From: [Mycobacterium] crassicus
GTDB lineage: Bacteria; Actinomycetota; Actinomycetes; Mycobacteriales; Mycobacteriaceae
NCBI RefSeq assembly: GCF_020181615.1
Contig: NZ_CP084029.1
Span: 1,165,043 to 1,229,042, forward strand
Direction: 5' to 3'
DNA: 64,000 bases
Every line of letters starts with the position of its first letter. The first letter of the stretch is position 1. Shown here piece after piece: positions 1 through 11,388 of this stretch. The notes beneath the pieces are model-generated. The model was not told where the DNA came from and searched no databases. It worked only from the letters and a program-made list of their open reading frames with translations. Made by a program: the position numbers and the translations under genes.

Positions 1-966
1 TGCCGGCGGGAACGTGGCATCCAGCAGCGCAGCCATGCCCAGCTGCGCCGGCACCTGGGCGGACACCGTCGACACCAGGTGCCACACACCGGGCGCCGGG
101 CGTACCGTCAGCAGTTCGGGGACCGTGACGGAGCCGGTGATCGCCACGCGGCCCAGATCATTGCGCACCAGGTCGACGATCATGATGTTCTCCGCGACGT
201 CCTTGGCCGAGGCGCGCAGCGCCGACGGAAGGGCGTCCAGCGGCAGGGTGCCCTTGATCGGACTGGATGTCACCACGCCGGCGCAGCGGCGCAGGAACAG
301 CTCCGGGGACAACGACGCCACCGCACCCCAGTCGCCCGCGACATAGGCGGCCCGGGCTGGGCCGGTGCGCGCCACCGCGTCGGCGAAGAAGTCCAGCGGG
401 GCGCCGACGACGGTCCCGGTGAACCGGGTACACACGCACGCCTGATACACCTCGCCGGCCCGGATGGCCTCCAGGCAGGCCAGCACCCCGGCGCGGTGTG
501 CCTGCCGGTCCGGGGTCTCCCAGTAGATGCGGCAGCCGCGCACCGGCCCCGGCGTGGTCAGTGCCTCGCTGAGCCAGCCCGGCAGCGGTGCACCGGACAG
601 GCTCTCGAACCACCACTGCCCGTCGGTGTCGTCCTGGCGCAGCACGCAGTCGGTCCAGCCACCCGCGGCCTCAGGAATCTGCGCGCCTCGGCCGTCCGCG
701 CCGGCATCGGGGTAGGACAGGTAGCCGATCCAGCCGCCGCCCACCGCTGCGGACGGCGCGTCGGCCGACTGGATCTCGGGGACGTCGAACACCGCGGCCG
801 CCTCGACCGGCTCGACGGCCACGCTCGGGGCGATCACCGCCCGGGCGCCGAACCACTGGCCGGTCAGTGCGGCCGGCGGCGGCAGCCCGCGCCGGGCCGT
901 GGCGTCACCGACCGCGCGCAGCACCTCCGGGGCTGCACCCAGGTCGCCGAGCCGTTCGATCCGCAC
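1..966 (-). CDS. pabB: Aminodeoxychorismate synthase component I, 3' end cut by window edge
   Basis: Makes 4-amino-4-deoxychorismate from chorismate for folate synthesis (with a PabA glutaminase). The minus-strand frame is open from a GTG at 966 to the window edge (322 codons). Chorismate-binding family motifs are visible: SPELFL, IKGT, VRNDLGRV and the following VSTV segment, in the expected order. The C-terminal catalytic part lies outside the window. It sits 21 bp downstream of the ECF41 sigma gene on the same strand, so it may be read through from that operon. The family could also include anthranilate or isochorismate synthases; synteny with Mtb Rv1005c favours pabB. Confidence 0.88.
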   Translation of the reverse strand, partial: MRIERLGDLGAAPEVLRAVGDATARRGLPPPAALTGQWFGARAVIAPSVAVEPVEAAAVFDVPEIQSADAPSAAVGGGWIGYLSYPDAGADGRGAQIPEAAGGWTDCVLRQDDTDGQWWFESLSGAPLPGWLSEALTTPGPVRGCRIYWETPDRQAHRAGVLACLEAIRAGEVYQACVCTRFTGTVVGAPLDFFADAVARTGPARAAYVAGDWGAVASLSPELFLRRCAGVVTSSPIKGTLPLDALPSALRASAKDVAENIMIVDLVRNDLGRVAITGSVTVPELLTVRPAPGVWHLVSTVSAQVPAQLGMAALLDATFPPA

Positions 967-987
967 CGCACTAGCTTGTCAGACAAA

Positions 988-1941
988 TCAGCTGCGGGTG
1001 ATCTCCCGGGCAGCGGTCAGCGCCGCCAGCTTGTCCGGGTTGCGCATGGCGTAGAAGTTGGTGATCAGCCCGTCGATGATCTCGACGGTGAACACCCCTT
1101 CGAGCCGGTCCGCGGTGTAGAGCAGTACCGCCGGGGCGGAGTTGCAGGTCGCCATCTCCACCCTGACGTCGGGTTGGCCAGCCCCGATGCGCAACAGCCC
1201 GATGACCGAACGGGCGACCTTGTCGGCGCCGACGATCGGGCGGCGCGCCGCGGTGGCCTTGCCGCCGCTGTCGGCGGTCCACACCACGTCGGGCGCCAGC
1301 ATGGACAGCACCTTCGCAATGTCGCCGCCGGCTGCCGCGGTCATGAACTCGGCCGTGATCCGCTCGTTCTCGGCCGGATCGACCGGGGTGAAGCGCGGCC
1401 GCCGGGCCTGCACGTGCCCGCGGGCCCGGTGCGCGACCTGACGGGCCGCGGGGGTCGACTTGCCCACCGCGGCACCGATCTCGTCGTAGTCGAACCCGAA
1501 CACCTCGCGCAGCACGAACACCGCGCGCTCGTCGGGGCTCAGCGTCTCCAGCACCACCAGCATCGCCATCGACACCGACTCGGCCAGCACCACGTCGGCC
1601 GACGGGTCCTGCTCGGTCAGCAGCAGTGGCTCGGGCAGCCACGGGCCGACGTACTCCTCGCGGCGCCGGGCACCCGCCCGTAGCGCGTTGAGCGCCTGGC
1701 GGGTGACCAGCTGGGCCAGGTAGGACTTGGCATCGCGCACCTCTGCCGTATCCACCTCCGCCCACCGCAGATAGCTGTCCTGCAGGACGTCGTCGGATTC
1801 GGTTGCCGAGCCCAGGATCTCGTAGGCGATGGTGAACAGCAGCGGCCGCAGTTCGGTGAACCGCTGTGCTGATGCAGCGGTCCCAGCTTCGCCTCTCCTT
1901 CGTCGAGGCTCGCTGAACCGCTGGGCGTGTCCGTCGGTCAC
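988..1941 (-). CDS. ECF41-family sigma factor (SigJ-like) with fused SnoaL-like C-terminal domain
   Basis: An alternative sigma factor of 317 aa. Sigma region 2 (FTIAYEILGSATESDDVLQD) and region 4 (LSPDERAVFVLREVFGFDYD, then a helix-turn-helix) are followed by a SnoaL/NTF2-like regulatory extension. The three ECF41 signatures are readable: WLPEP in the linker, DSGGK (usual DGGGK) and NPDKL near the C-terminus. The GTG start overlaps the stop of the upstream oxidoreductase (GTGA, 4 bp), implying translational coupling. In this group the C-terminal extension takes the place of an anti-sigma factor. Oddity: residues about 10-28 derive from a 57-bp repeat inserted in frame. The inducing signal is unknown. 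Confidence 0.9.
   Translation of the reverse strand: MTDGHAQRFSEPRRRRGEAGTAASAQRFTELRPLLFTIAYEILGSATESDDVLQDSYLRWAEVDTAEVRDAKSYLAQLVTRQALNALRAGARRREEYVGPWLPEPLLLTEQDPSADVVLAESVSMAMLVVLETLSPDERAVFVLREVFGFDYDEIGAAVGKSTPAARQVAHRARGHVQARRPRFTPVDPAENERITAEFMTAAAGGDIAKVLSMLAPDVVWTADSGGKATAARRPIVGADKVARSVIGLLRIGAGQPDVRVEMATCNSAPAVLLYTADRLEGVFTVEIIDGLITNFYAMRNPDKLAALTAAREITRS
1857..1923. repeat. Single 57-bp dispersed repeat inside the sigma-factor gene
   Basis: A 57-bp unit matches the triple repeat at 29405-29575 with about 6 mismatches in 57 (aligned from 1870). The decamer TGAACCGCTG occurs at 1857-1866 and again at 1914-1923, exactly 57 bp apart, as if the unit was inserted and duplicated its flank. 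It adds 19 codons without breaking the frame, so AQRF(T/S)E appears twice in the protein. Confidence 0.8.
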
Positions 1942-3101
1942 ACCGCCGCCTCCCGTTCGGCCTGGGTTGCCCGGGTGCCTCCCTTGAGCCAACGGTACGA
2001 GCCGGGCTTGGCGCCCTCGCGGCGAATGCCCCAGACGGTGGCCTTGCAGATCGCCTCTTTGACCTTCGCTGCCAGCCGACCGCCGACGAACGCCTTGACC
2101 GGGGTGTCGTCGCGGCGCGCGAGCTGGACGGTGGCGTAGGTGCGGCCCACGCTGATGCACTGCCCGGTGAACGCTTGGTCCAACGCGGGCGGCGGGGTGC
2201 CGGCGACACGGGCCAGCACGGTGTCGGCGGCCTGGGCGCCCAGCGGAATCGCCGCCTGGCAGCTCATCCGCAGCGGCCGGCCCGACGGCGCCACCGCATC
2301 CCCGGCCGCCACGATCCACGGGTTGTCGACGCTGGTCAGGGTCTGGTCGGTGAGCAGCCGGCCCAGCGTGTCGGTGGCCAGCCCGCTGGTGGCGGCCAGG
2401 TCCGGGACGCCGAAGCCCGCCGTCCACACGGTCAGCGCGCTGGGCAGCACACGAGCATCGAACAGCACCACCGCATCGGTGCGCACCGCGGCGACGGTGG
2501 CCGCCTCGAGCACCTCGACGCCCAGCTTGCGCAGCGCCTTGGCCACCGACCGGCGACCCGATTCGTTCAGTGACGGGCCCAGGGTTCCGCCGCAGACCAG
2601 GGTGACCGTCCGGCCCTGCCCGGCCAGTTCGGAGGCCGCCTCGATCCCGGTCAGCCCGCCGCCGACCACGGTCACCGGGGCTTCCAGCGGCAGTTCGTCG
2701 AGGCGGGCCAGCAGGCGTTGAGCGGACTCGAATTCGCTGATGGAATGGGCGAATTCGGCCGCTCCGGGTACCGCCGTGGTGATCGCGCCGGTGCTGCCGA
2801 CGGCATAGATGAGGTAGTCGTAGCGCAGCGCGGTGCCCGAGGCCAGCAGGATGCGGCGGTCGGCGGCGTCGATCTGCTCGGCGGTGTCGATCAGCAGCTG
2901 GACGCCGTCGCCAAGTAGGTCGCCGTAGTCCCGGTCGGCCCGGTAGTTGCCGGCCACATGCTGGTGCAACCGGATCCGTTCGACGAACGCCGGGCGTGAA
3001 TTGACCAGGGTGACGTCGATGTCGGGCCGGACCAGCAGACGGTTGGCGGCCATGGTGCCGGCGTACCCGCCGCCGATGATGACGACGCGAGTGCGGTTCA
3101 T
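1938..3101 (-). CDS. FAD-dependent NAD(P)H oxidoreductase (NDH-2-like), ECF41 partner
   Basis: A 387-aa pyridine nucleotide-disulfide oxidoreductase-type flavoprotein. The N-terminus has an FAD-binding Rossmann motif (VVIIGGGYAGTMAANRLL), a second dinucleotide fold follows at about residue 145 (VTVVGGGLTGIEAASELAGQ), and an FAD-contacting AAGDAVA segment lies near residue 265. There is no signal peptide or clear membrane segment. Its stop overlaps the start of the ECF41 sigma gene. ECF41 sigma factors are typically encoded next to a carboxymuconolactone decarboxylase, oxidoreductase or epimerase, so this is the expected partner and target. Electron acceptor and substrate cannot be told from the sequence. 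Confidence 0.85.
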   Translation of the reverse strand: MNRTRVVIIGGGYAGTMAANRLLVRPDIDVTLVNSRPAFVERIRLHQHVAGNYRADRDYGDLLGDGVQLLIDTAEQIDAADRRILLASGTALRYDYLIYAVGSTGAITTAVPGAAEFAHSISEFESAQRLLARLDELPLEAPVTVVGGGLTGIEAASELAGQGRTVTLVCGGTLGPSLNESGRRSVAKALRKLGVEVLEAATVAAVRTDAVVLFDARVLPSALTVWTAGFGVPDLAATSGLATDTLGRLLTDQTLTSVDNPWIVAAGDAVAPSGRPLRMSCQAAIPLGAQAADTVLARVAGTPPPALDQAFTGQCISVGRTYATVQLARRDDTPVKAFVGGRLAAKVKEAICKATVWGIRREGAKPGSYRWLKGGTRATQAEREAAV

Positions 3102-3136
3102 GAGTGGCTCCTGTCTCTGAAGGGTTATGCCCTCAA

Positions 3137-3163
3137 GACACCGCAGCCGACCCAGATGTGACA
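3137..3163 (-). promoter_or_regulatory. ECF41-type promoter of the oxidoreductase-sigma operon
   Basis: On the minus strand TGTCACA (3157-3163) is followed, after exactly 16 bp, by TGTC (3137-3140). The ECF41 target consensus, as I recall it, is TGTCACA-N16-CGTC. It lies 36 bp upstream of the oxidoreductase start, so the sigma factor probably drives its own operon. Confidence 0.75.
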
Positions 3164-3191
3164 GTTTGTGACCGGAGTCACTGGGCCGCGG

Positions 3192-4733
3192 TCACTGGTA
3201 GCGCGGAAACACCCCGGACGGCGCCGGCAGTATCAGACCCGGCGCCAGGCGCTCGGGCACAGCGGTGAACATCCGCTGCTCGCTGGTCTGGCCCAGCAGA
3301 TCCAGCAGCTTGCCCGCCGATTCGGGCATCACCGGCTGCACCAGCAGCGCCGCGATCCGCACCGCCTCCAGCGTGGTGTACAGCACCGTGCCGAAGCGGG
3401 CCTGATCGGCCGCCGCCTCGCTCTTGGCCAGCTTCCACGGCTCGTTGGCCGAGAAGTACCGGTTGGCCGCGCCCAGCATCTGCCAGATCGCTTCCAGGCC
3501 CACGTGCATGGACTGCGTGCCGAACGCCGCCCGCATCTTCTCCAGCAGCCCGTCGGCCAGTGCCAGCAGTTCCTCGCCGTCAGCGGCCTGGGCGGTCGGC
3601 TCGGGCACCACCCCGTCGAGGTTCTTGGCCACCATCGACAGCGAGCGTTGCGCCAGGTTGCCCAGCTCGTTGGCCAAGTCGGCGTTGACGCGGCCGATCA
3701 TCGCCTCATCGGAGATGCTGCCGTCCTGGCCGAACGGGATCTCGCGCAGCAGGAAAAAGCGGACCTGATCGACGCCGTACTTGTCGACGAACTCGACCGG
3801 GTCGATCACGTTACCCACCGACTTGCTCATCTTCTCGCCGCTGTTGAGCAGGAAACCGTGCGCAAACACCCTGCGCGGCAACTCGATTCCGGCCGACATC
3901 AGAAACGCCGGCCAGTACACGGTGTGGAACCGGATGATGTCCTTGCCGATCATGTGTAGATCGGCAGGCCAGTACCGGCGGAACGATTCGGAGTCGGTGT
4001 CGGGGTAGCCGACCCCGGTCAGGTAGTTGGTCAGCGCATCGACCCAGACGTACATGACATGGTCAGGGTGGTCGGGCACCGGCACGCCCCAGTCGAACGA
4101 GGTGCGGGAGATCGACAGATCCCGCAGGCCGCCGGAGACGAAGCTGACCACCTCGTTGCGGCGCACATCGGGGGCGATGAAGTCCGGGTTCGCCTCGTAG
4201 TGCGCCAGCAGCCGGTCGGCATAGGCCGACAGCCGGAAGAAATAGGTCTGCTCCTCGGTCCAGGTCACCGGCGCCCCGGTTTCGTTCGCCACCCGTGAAC
4301 CGTCTTCAGTCAGCCGGGTCTCGCCCTCGGTGAAGAACCGCTCGTCGCGCACCGAATACCAGCCGCTGTAGGCGTCCAGGTAGATGTCGCCGGCGTCGAC
4401 CATGTGCTGCCAGATGGCCTTGGACGCCTCCAGATGATCGGCGTCGGTGGTGCGGATGAACCGGTCGAAGGAGATGTTGAGCTTGCGCTGCAGACGCTCG
4501 AACACATCGGAGTTGCGCCGCGCCAGCTCCTCGGTCGGAATGCCCTCGGCGGCGGCGGTCTCGGCCATCTTCAGCCCGTGCTCGTCGGTGCCGGTCAGAT
4601 ACCGCACGTCGAATCCGTCGAGCCGGTGGAACCGGGCGATCGCGTCGGTGGCGATGTACTCGTAGGCGTGGCCGATGTGCGGGTCACCGTTGGGGTAGGT
4701 GATCGCGGTGGTGACGTAGAAGGGCTTCATCAA
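3192..4733 (-). CDS. metG: Methionyl-tRNA synthetase
   Basis: Charges tRNA-Met. 513 aa, a class I synthetase. The HIGH-type motif ([13 protein letters not shown]) is near residue 20 and the KMSKS loop ([10 protein letters not shown]) near residue 300. Anticodon-binding helices form the C-terminus, and the C-terminal dimerisation domain of longer MetRS is absent; the length fits mycobacterial MetS (Rv1007c, about 519 aa). The start could be either of two consecutive Met codons. It is divergent from tatD with 21 bp between start codons, so their promoters must overlap. Confidence 0.96.
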   Translation of the reverse strand: MMKPFYVTTAITYPNGDPHIGHAYEYIATDAIARFHRLDGFDVRYLTGTDEHGLKMAETAAAEGIPTEELARRNSDVFERLQRKLNISFDRFIRTTDADHLEASKAIWQHMVDAGDIYLDAYSGWYSVRDERFFTEGETRLTEDGSRVANETGAPVTWTEEQTYFFRLSAYADRLLAHYEANPDFIAPDVRRNEVVSFVSGGLRDLSISRTSFDWGVPVPDHPDHVMYVWVDALTNYLTGVGYPDTDSESFRRYWPADLHMIGKDIIRFHTVYWPAFLMSAGIELPRRVFAHGFLLNSGEKMSKSVGNVIDPVEFVDKYGVDQVRFFLLREIPFGQDGSISDEAMIGRVNADLANELGNLAQRSLSMVAKNLDGVVPEPTAQAADGEELLALADGLLEKMRAAFGTQSMHVGLEAIWQMLGAANRYFSANEPWKLAKSEAAADQARFGTVLYTTLEAVRIAALLVQPVMPESAGKLLDLLGQTSEQRMFTAVPERLAPGLILPAPSGVFPRYQ

Positions 4734-4754
4734 CGATCACCTTATGGTGTGCGG

Positions 4755-5597
4755 GTGAGCTCCAAACGGTCAGTCGAACGAGAAGCGCCGCCCACCCCGG
4801 AGCCGCTGACTCCGCTGTTCGACGCGCACACCCACCTCGACGCGTGTGGTGCCCACGACGCAACCTCCGTCCGCGCGGTCATGGACCGGGCCGCCGCGGC
4901 CGGCGTGCAGGCGGCCGTGACCGTCGCAGACGATCTGGCCTCGGCTCATTGGGTGACCCGGGCCGCCGACGCCGACGAGCGGGTTTACGCCGCGGTGGCA
5001 CTGCACCCCACCCGCGCGGGCACGCTGACCGAGACCGCGCGGGCCGAGATCGAGGCATTGGCCGCGCACCCGCGGGTGGTGGCGATTGGGGAGACCGGGC
5101 TGGATCTGTACTGGCCGGGCCGCCTCGAGGGCTGCGCCGACCCGCACACCCAACGCGATGCCTTCGCCTGGCACATCGACCTGGCCAAGCGCACCGGCAA
5201 ACCGTTGATGATCCACAACCGTGACGCCGACACCGAGGTGCTCGACGTGCTGCGCGCCGAGGGCGCCCCGGAGACGGTGATCTTCCACTGTTTCTCGTCG
5301 GGCCCCGAGATGGCTCACACCTGCGTCGACGCCGGCTGGATACTCAGCCTGTCCGGCACAGTCAGCTTCAAAAACGCCCGTGACCTGCGCGAAGCCGCCC
5401 CGCGGATCCCGCGCGAACAGTTGCTGGTGGAGACCGACGCGCCGTTTTTGACCCCGCACCCCTACCGTGGCGCTCCCAACGAGCCCTACTGCCTGCCATA
5501 CACTGTCAGGGCGTTGGCCGAGCTGCTGGGGGTGTCGGCAACCGAGCTGGCGCAGGTCACGAGCAGCAACGCGCGTCGCGTGTACAGGCTGTCCTGA
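4755..5597 (+). CDS. tatD: TatD-family metal-dependent DNase
   Basis: A 280-aa TIM-barrel hydrolase of the TatD family, whose members act as 3'-5' deoxyribonucleases. Metal ligands are visible: DAHTHLD (HxH) near residue 25, GETGLDLYW (Glu), HNRDAD (His), FHCFSSG (His) and VETDAPFLTP (Asp). I chose the GTG at 4755; the barrel begins 18 residues later, so an internal start is also possible. It is followed after about 110 bp by rpfB, as in Mtb Rv1008-Rv1009. Confidence 0.92.
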   Translation: MSSKRSVEREAPPTPEPLTPLFDAHTHLDACGAHDATSVRAVMDRAAAAGVQAAVTVADDLASAHWVTRAADADERVYAAVALHPTRAGTLTETARAEIEALAAHPRVVAIGETGLDLYWPGRLEGCADPHTQRDAFAWHIDLAKRTGKPLMIHNRDADTEVLDVLRAEGAPETVIFHCFSSGPEMAHTCVDAGWILSLSGTVSFKNARDLREAAPRIPREQLLVETDAPFLTPHPYRGAPNEPYCLPYTVRALAELLGVSATELAQVTSSNARRVYRLS

Positions 5598-5633
5598 ACG
5601 TCGAGCAGGTCACATTCGGTTGCCTGACCGTAG

Positions 5634-7750
<2,117 letters not shown>

Positions 7751-8653
7751 CGGCGCGCCGGGTACTTGGCCATCGCCCGTTCCACCACCAGATCGACGGC
7801 GCGCGCCGTCGAGCCGACCATTCCCGTCAGCGGAGGAGGTAGCTGCCGCAGGTGGGCATCCACCAGCTCGGCCGCATTGTCGGCGGTGAACGGCGGCGCA
7901 CCGGTGAGCAGCTCCACCGCGGTGCAGGCCAGCGCGTACTCGTCGGTGGCCGCGGACGGGGCTTTGCCGAGCAGGATTTCCGGTGCTGTGTAGGGCAGCG
8001 ACACCTCCGGGTTGTGCTGCCGCCGGCGCCACACGTCCTCGACGACGGCGTGGGCGGTGCCGAAGTCGGTCAGCACCGCCGGTGAGTGCGGGAAGTCGTC
8101 GGCGACCAGGATGTTGGCGGGTTTGACGTCACAGTGCACGATGCCGGCCTGGTGTGCGTAGTCGAGTGCGTCGGCGATCTGGGTCAGTGCGGCCAGTCGG
8201 TTTGCGAGCGTGCCCAGCCGGGCCGACCTGCCGCCGTCGATGAACTGCATCGCCAGCCAGAACGGTCCGTGGCGGTACATCCTGACGATGTTGGGGTGGT
8301 GCAGGGCTCCGGCGAAGTCGAACTCACGGCCCAACCGGGCCTGCCAGGCCGGGGTGCGGTGCGTCTGGTTGAGGATCTTCAGCGCCACCGGCACGGTCGG
8401 GTCGTTGTGGTGGTGGGCCTGGTACACGATGGCCGACCCGCCGCGTCCGACCTCCCGGTTGATCAGGTAGCCGCCGAAGTCGCTGTCGGCTTCGCCCATG
8501 CGTCCCAGGTTATGGCGGTGGGCGCCGGATTCGTCGCAAGAGCGCGCTCATCGCAATCAGCTAAGAAAAACATGATCAGATCTCGAAAATATGATGACAT
8601 TCCGCTTGTCCCGGGTGAATAATTTACAGAAACGTCAACATCGGGAGGTCGCC

Positions 8654-10135
8654 GTGACAACACTGTCCAGTCGCAACCCGCGCTCGCTGAGCGCGGCGTC
8701 ACTGGTCTTGGCCGGGATTGTCGCGCTGGGTGTGGCCCCCGCGGTGACGCCGAGCCTGGCGGCCACCGTGAAGTCGGTGGTGGCCGAGACCACGCTGCTG
8801 GACACCGAATCGTGGATCATGGGCGGCAGTGGCCTGCCGATCCCGCCGCCCAGTTATCTGGCTGCCCTCACCGATCGGTTCCTCGACCCCGCGACACCCA
8901 AATTCGCCGGCCAGCCCACCTTCCCGGTGGACGTCACCAACGGACTGTTCACCCCGGAGGGCCTCTACCCGCTGACCGGCGTGAAGTCGTTGCCGCTGGA
9001 CACCTCGCTGGCCCAGGGTGTGTCGATCCTGCACCAGAAGATCATGGAAGAGACCGCCGCCGGCAATAACCTTGTCGTACTGGGCTATTCGCAGAGCGGC
9101 ATCATCAATGCGCTGGAGATCAAGCAGCTGCTGAGCCTGCCCGAGGCCGAGCGGCCCACCGCGGACCAGCTGTCCTTCGTGATGCTGGGCAGCCCCAGTA
9201 CCCCCAACGGCGGCCTGCTGTCCCGCTTCGACCTGCCGAGCATCAACCCGAATCTGCCGGAGCTGACCCTGCCCAGTCTCGGGGTCACGTTCAGCGGCGG
9301 CACCCCGGCCGACACACCGTGGGACACCGCGTTCTACACCCGGGAGTACGACGGCTTCGCGGACTTCCCGAAGTACTCGCTGAATCTGTTGTCGGACATC
9401 AACGCCTTCATGGGCATCATGTACATCCACGGCAAGTACCCGATGCTGACCGACGAGCAGTTGGCGTCGGCCATCGCGCTACCGGTCAGCGACGACTACA
9501 CCGGCAACACCCAGTACTTCATGATCCCCACCGAGGACCTGCCACTGCTGATGCCGTTGCGCGGCAGCGGATTCGGCAATGCGATCGCCGACCTGCTGCA
9601 GCCCAGCCTGCGGGTGCTGGTCAACCTCGGCTACGGTGACATCGAACACGGCTGGGACCAGGGGCCGGCGAACCTGGCCACCCCGATCGGGTTGTTCCCG
9701 GACGTCAACCCCCAAGAGGTGTTCACCGCTCTGGTCAACGGTGCCCAGCAGGGTTGGTCCGACTTCACCGCCGACCTGCAGAACCTGTCGTCCGGCAGCG
9801 CGGCGGACCTGTTCGGTATCGGCCTGGGTGACGGCGCGGCGTTCACCATGCCGAGTCTGACCGACATCGTCAACACGTTGGCCAGCGCCAGCGCGACCCT
9901 GTACAGCACGCTGTTGCCGACCGCCGACATCCTCAACGCACTGTTCACCACGCTGCCGACCTATGCCACGACGATATTCGCCCAGGAACTCGCCTCCGGT
10001 GACCTGCTCAACGCGATCGGCTTGCCGCTGGCGGCCAGCACGGGGCTGGTCACCATGGCTGCCGGCTTCGAGTTGGAGGTCATGATGAACGCGTTCAGCT
10101 CGATCCAGCAGGACTTCGCCGGCCTGTTCGGATAG
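8654..10135 (+). CDS. Exported PE-PPE-domain (alpha/beta hydrolase) protein
   Basis: 493 aa from GTG 8654, preceded by GGGAGG at 5 nt. A signal peptide ([21 protein letters not shown]) is followed by the PE-PPE domain, a serine alpha/beta hydrolase fold with nucleophile motif GYSQSG near residue 150. These domains are also found C-terminal to PE or PPE regions, but this protein has neither and uses a classical signal peptide. The C-terminal 170 residues show no motif I recognise. Likely a cell-envelope lipase or esterase; the substrate is unknown. It is not in the Mtb ksgA-ispE interval. Confidence 0.85.
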   Translation: MTTLSSRNPRSLSAASLVLAGIVALGVAPAVTPSLAATVKSVVAETTLLDTESWIMGGSGLPIPPPSYLAALTDRFLDPATPKFAGQPTFPVDVTNGLFTPEGLYPLTGVKSLPLDTSLAQGVSILHQKIMEETAAGNNLVVLGYSQSGIINALEIKQLLSLPEAERPTADQLSFVMLGSPSTPNGGLLSRFDLPSINPNLPELTLPSLGVTFSGGTPADTPWDTAFYTREYDGFADFPKYSLNLLSDINAFMGIMYIHGKYPMLTDEQLASAIALPVSDDYTGNTQYFMIPTEDLPLLMPLRGSGFGNAIADLLQPSLRVLVNLGYGDIEHGWDQGPANLATPIGLFPDVNPQEVFTALVNGAQQGWSDFTADLQNLSSGSAADLFGIGLGDGAAFTMPSLTDIVNTLASASATLYSTLLPTADILNALFTTLPTYATTIFAQELASGDLLNAIGLPLAASTGLVTMAAGFELEVMMNAFSSIQQDFAGLFG

Positions 10136-10170
10136 GCGTCGGGCCGGATGGACCCATTAGTCTCATCGGC

Positions 10171-11133
10171 GTGACCGCATCCGATGGAAGTGCCGCCACC
10201 GAGTGGTCCCCGACCGGGTCGGTAACCGTTCGGGCGCCGGGCAAGATCAACCTCTACCTGGCAGTCGGCGACCGCCGAGATGACGGGTACCACGAGCTGA
10301 CCACCGTCTTTCACGCGGTGTCGCTGGTGGACGAGGTGATCGTGCGTGACGCCGACGTGCTGTCGTTGCGGATCACCGGTGAGGGAGCCGATGTGCTGCC
10401 CACCGATGAGCGCAACTTGGCCTGGCGGGCTGCCGAATTGATGGCCGAGCACGTCGGGCGAGCCCCCGACGTGGCGATCACGATCGACAAGTCCATCCCG
10501 GTGGCCGGCGGCATGGCCGGCGGCAGCGCCGACGCCGCGGCGGTGCTGGTCGGCATGAACGTGCTCTGGGAGTTGGGCGTGCCGCGACGCGACCTGCATG
10601 CGCTGGCCGCCCAGCTGGGCAGCGACGTGCCTTTCTCCCTGCACGGCGGTACCGCGTTGGGCACCGGACGGGGCGAGGAACTGGCGACGGTGCTGACCCG
10701 GGAGACGTTCCACTGGGTGTTGGCATTCGCCGACGGCGGGTTGTCCACGCCCGCGGTCTTCGCCGAACTGGACCGGCTGCGCGGCACCGGACGCAAGATG
10801 CCCGAGTTGGGCGGATCGGAGCCGGTGCTCGCGGCGCTGGCCGCCGGCGATCCGCAGCGACTGGCGGGCCTGCTCGGCAATGATCTGCAGCCGGCGGCGG
10901 TCAGCCTCAACCCGGCACTGCGGCGCACCTTGCGCGCCGGCGTGGAGGCGGGGGCGTTGGCCGGTGTCGTATCCGGATCCGGGCCGACGTGCGCGTTCCT
11001 GTGCGCCTCGGCGGCCTCGGCGGCCGATGTCGCCGTCGAACTGGCGGCAGCCGGCGCGGGACGCGCGGTGCGGGTGGCCAGTGGCCCGGTCTACGGCGCC
11101 CGGGTGGCGCCGCCGTCGGTCACCGGAGTGTGA
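10171..11133 (+). CDS. ispE: 4-diphosphocytidyl-2-C-methyl-D-erythritol kinase
   Basis: The GHMP kinase of the MEP isoprenoid pathway; it phosphorylates CDP-methylerythritol. 320 aa from GTG 10171. Visible motifs are N-terminal APGKINLYL, the ATP loop [15 protein letters not shown] near residue 110, and C-terminal SGSGPTCAF. It is 35 bp downstream of the PE-PPE hydrolase gene and is separated from ksgA by the kinase/hydrolase insertion. Confidence 0.95.
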   Translation: MTASDGSAATEWSPTGSVTVRAPGKINLYLAVGDRRDDGYHELTTVFHAVSLVDEVIVRDADVLSLRITGEGADVLPTDERNLAWRAAELMAEHVGRAPDVAITIDKSIPVAGGMAGGSADAAAVLVGMNVLWELGVPRRDLHALAAQLGSDVPFSLHGGTALGTGRGEELATVLTRETFHWVLAFADGGLSTPAVFAELDRLRGTGRKMPELGGSEPVLAALAAGDPQRLAGLLGNDLQPAAVSLNPALRRTLRAGVEAGALAGVVSGSGPTCAFLCASAASAADVAVELAAAGAGRAVRVASGPVYGARVAPPSVTGV

Positions 11134-11182
11134 CGGCCACCCCAATCGGCGGGAAGATTTGCCCCGTCGATTAAGAGGAGTT

Positions 11183-11188
11183 TAAGAT
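11183..11188 (+). promoter_or_regulatory. Possible -10 box ahead of the pks16 leader ORF
   Basis: TAAGAT fits the mycobacterial TANNNT -10 pattern and ends 8 nt before the GTG at 11197, the spacing expected if transcription starts at or next to that codon. No convincing -35 is visible. Confidence 0.4.
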
Positions 11189-11196
11189 ACAGCGCG

Positions 11197-11388
11197 GTGA
11201 CTAATTGCGGTCAGGACTTCCCTGCCAACCAGCCGCTCGCCGCTCTCGGTGGGCGGGTATTGCCGTATCGAGATGTAATCGCTGCAGATTTGTGCATGCG
11301 CGCCTCTCGCAAAGTGGTCCCCAGCAGGTGGAACATGAAAACTCAGCCCGTATGGAAAGTACCGGTGCCGGCTAGGAGGCCGTCGTGA
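11197..11388 (+). CDS. Small leader ORF coupled to pks16 (63 aa, uncertain)
   Basis: An open frame of 63 codons from GTG 11197 whose TGA (11386-11388) overlaps the pks16 GTG start (11385) in a GTGA junction. The -10-like TAAGAT just upstream suggests a leaderless message. The product is basic and Trp/Pro-containing near its C-terminus, with no recognised domain. It may instead be untranslated leader; Mtb has a small hypothetical gene (Rv1012) at this place, but I cannot show homology. Confidence 0.35.
   Translation: MTNCGQDFPANQPLAALGGRVLPYRDVIAADLCMRASRKVVPSRWNMKTQPVWKVPVPARRPS

Noticed and set aside
79..1683. 534-codon plus-strand frame over pabB and the sigma gene
   Set aside because: Its translation has no domain and low complexity, while the minus-strand frames show diagnostic PabB and ECF41 motifs.
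8500..8653. Clear promoter for the PE-PPE hydrolase gene
   Set aside because: A/T-rich TAATTT is present but no properly spaced -35 partner could be found, so no promoter is annotated.
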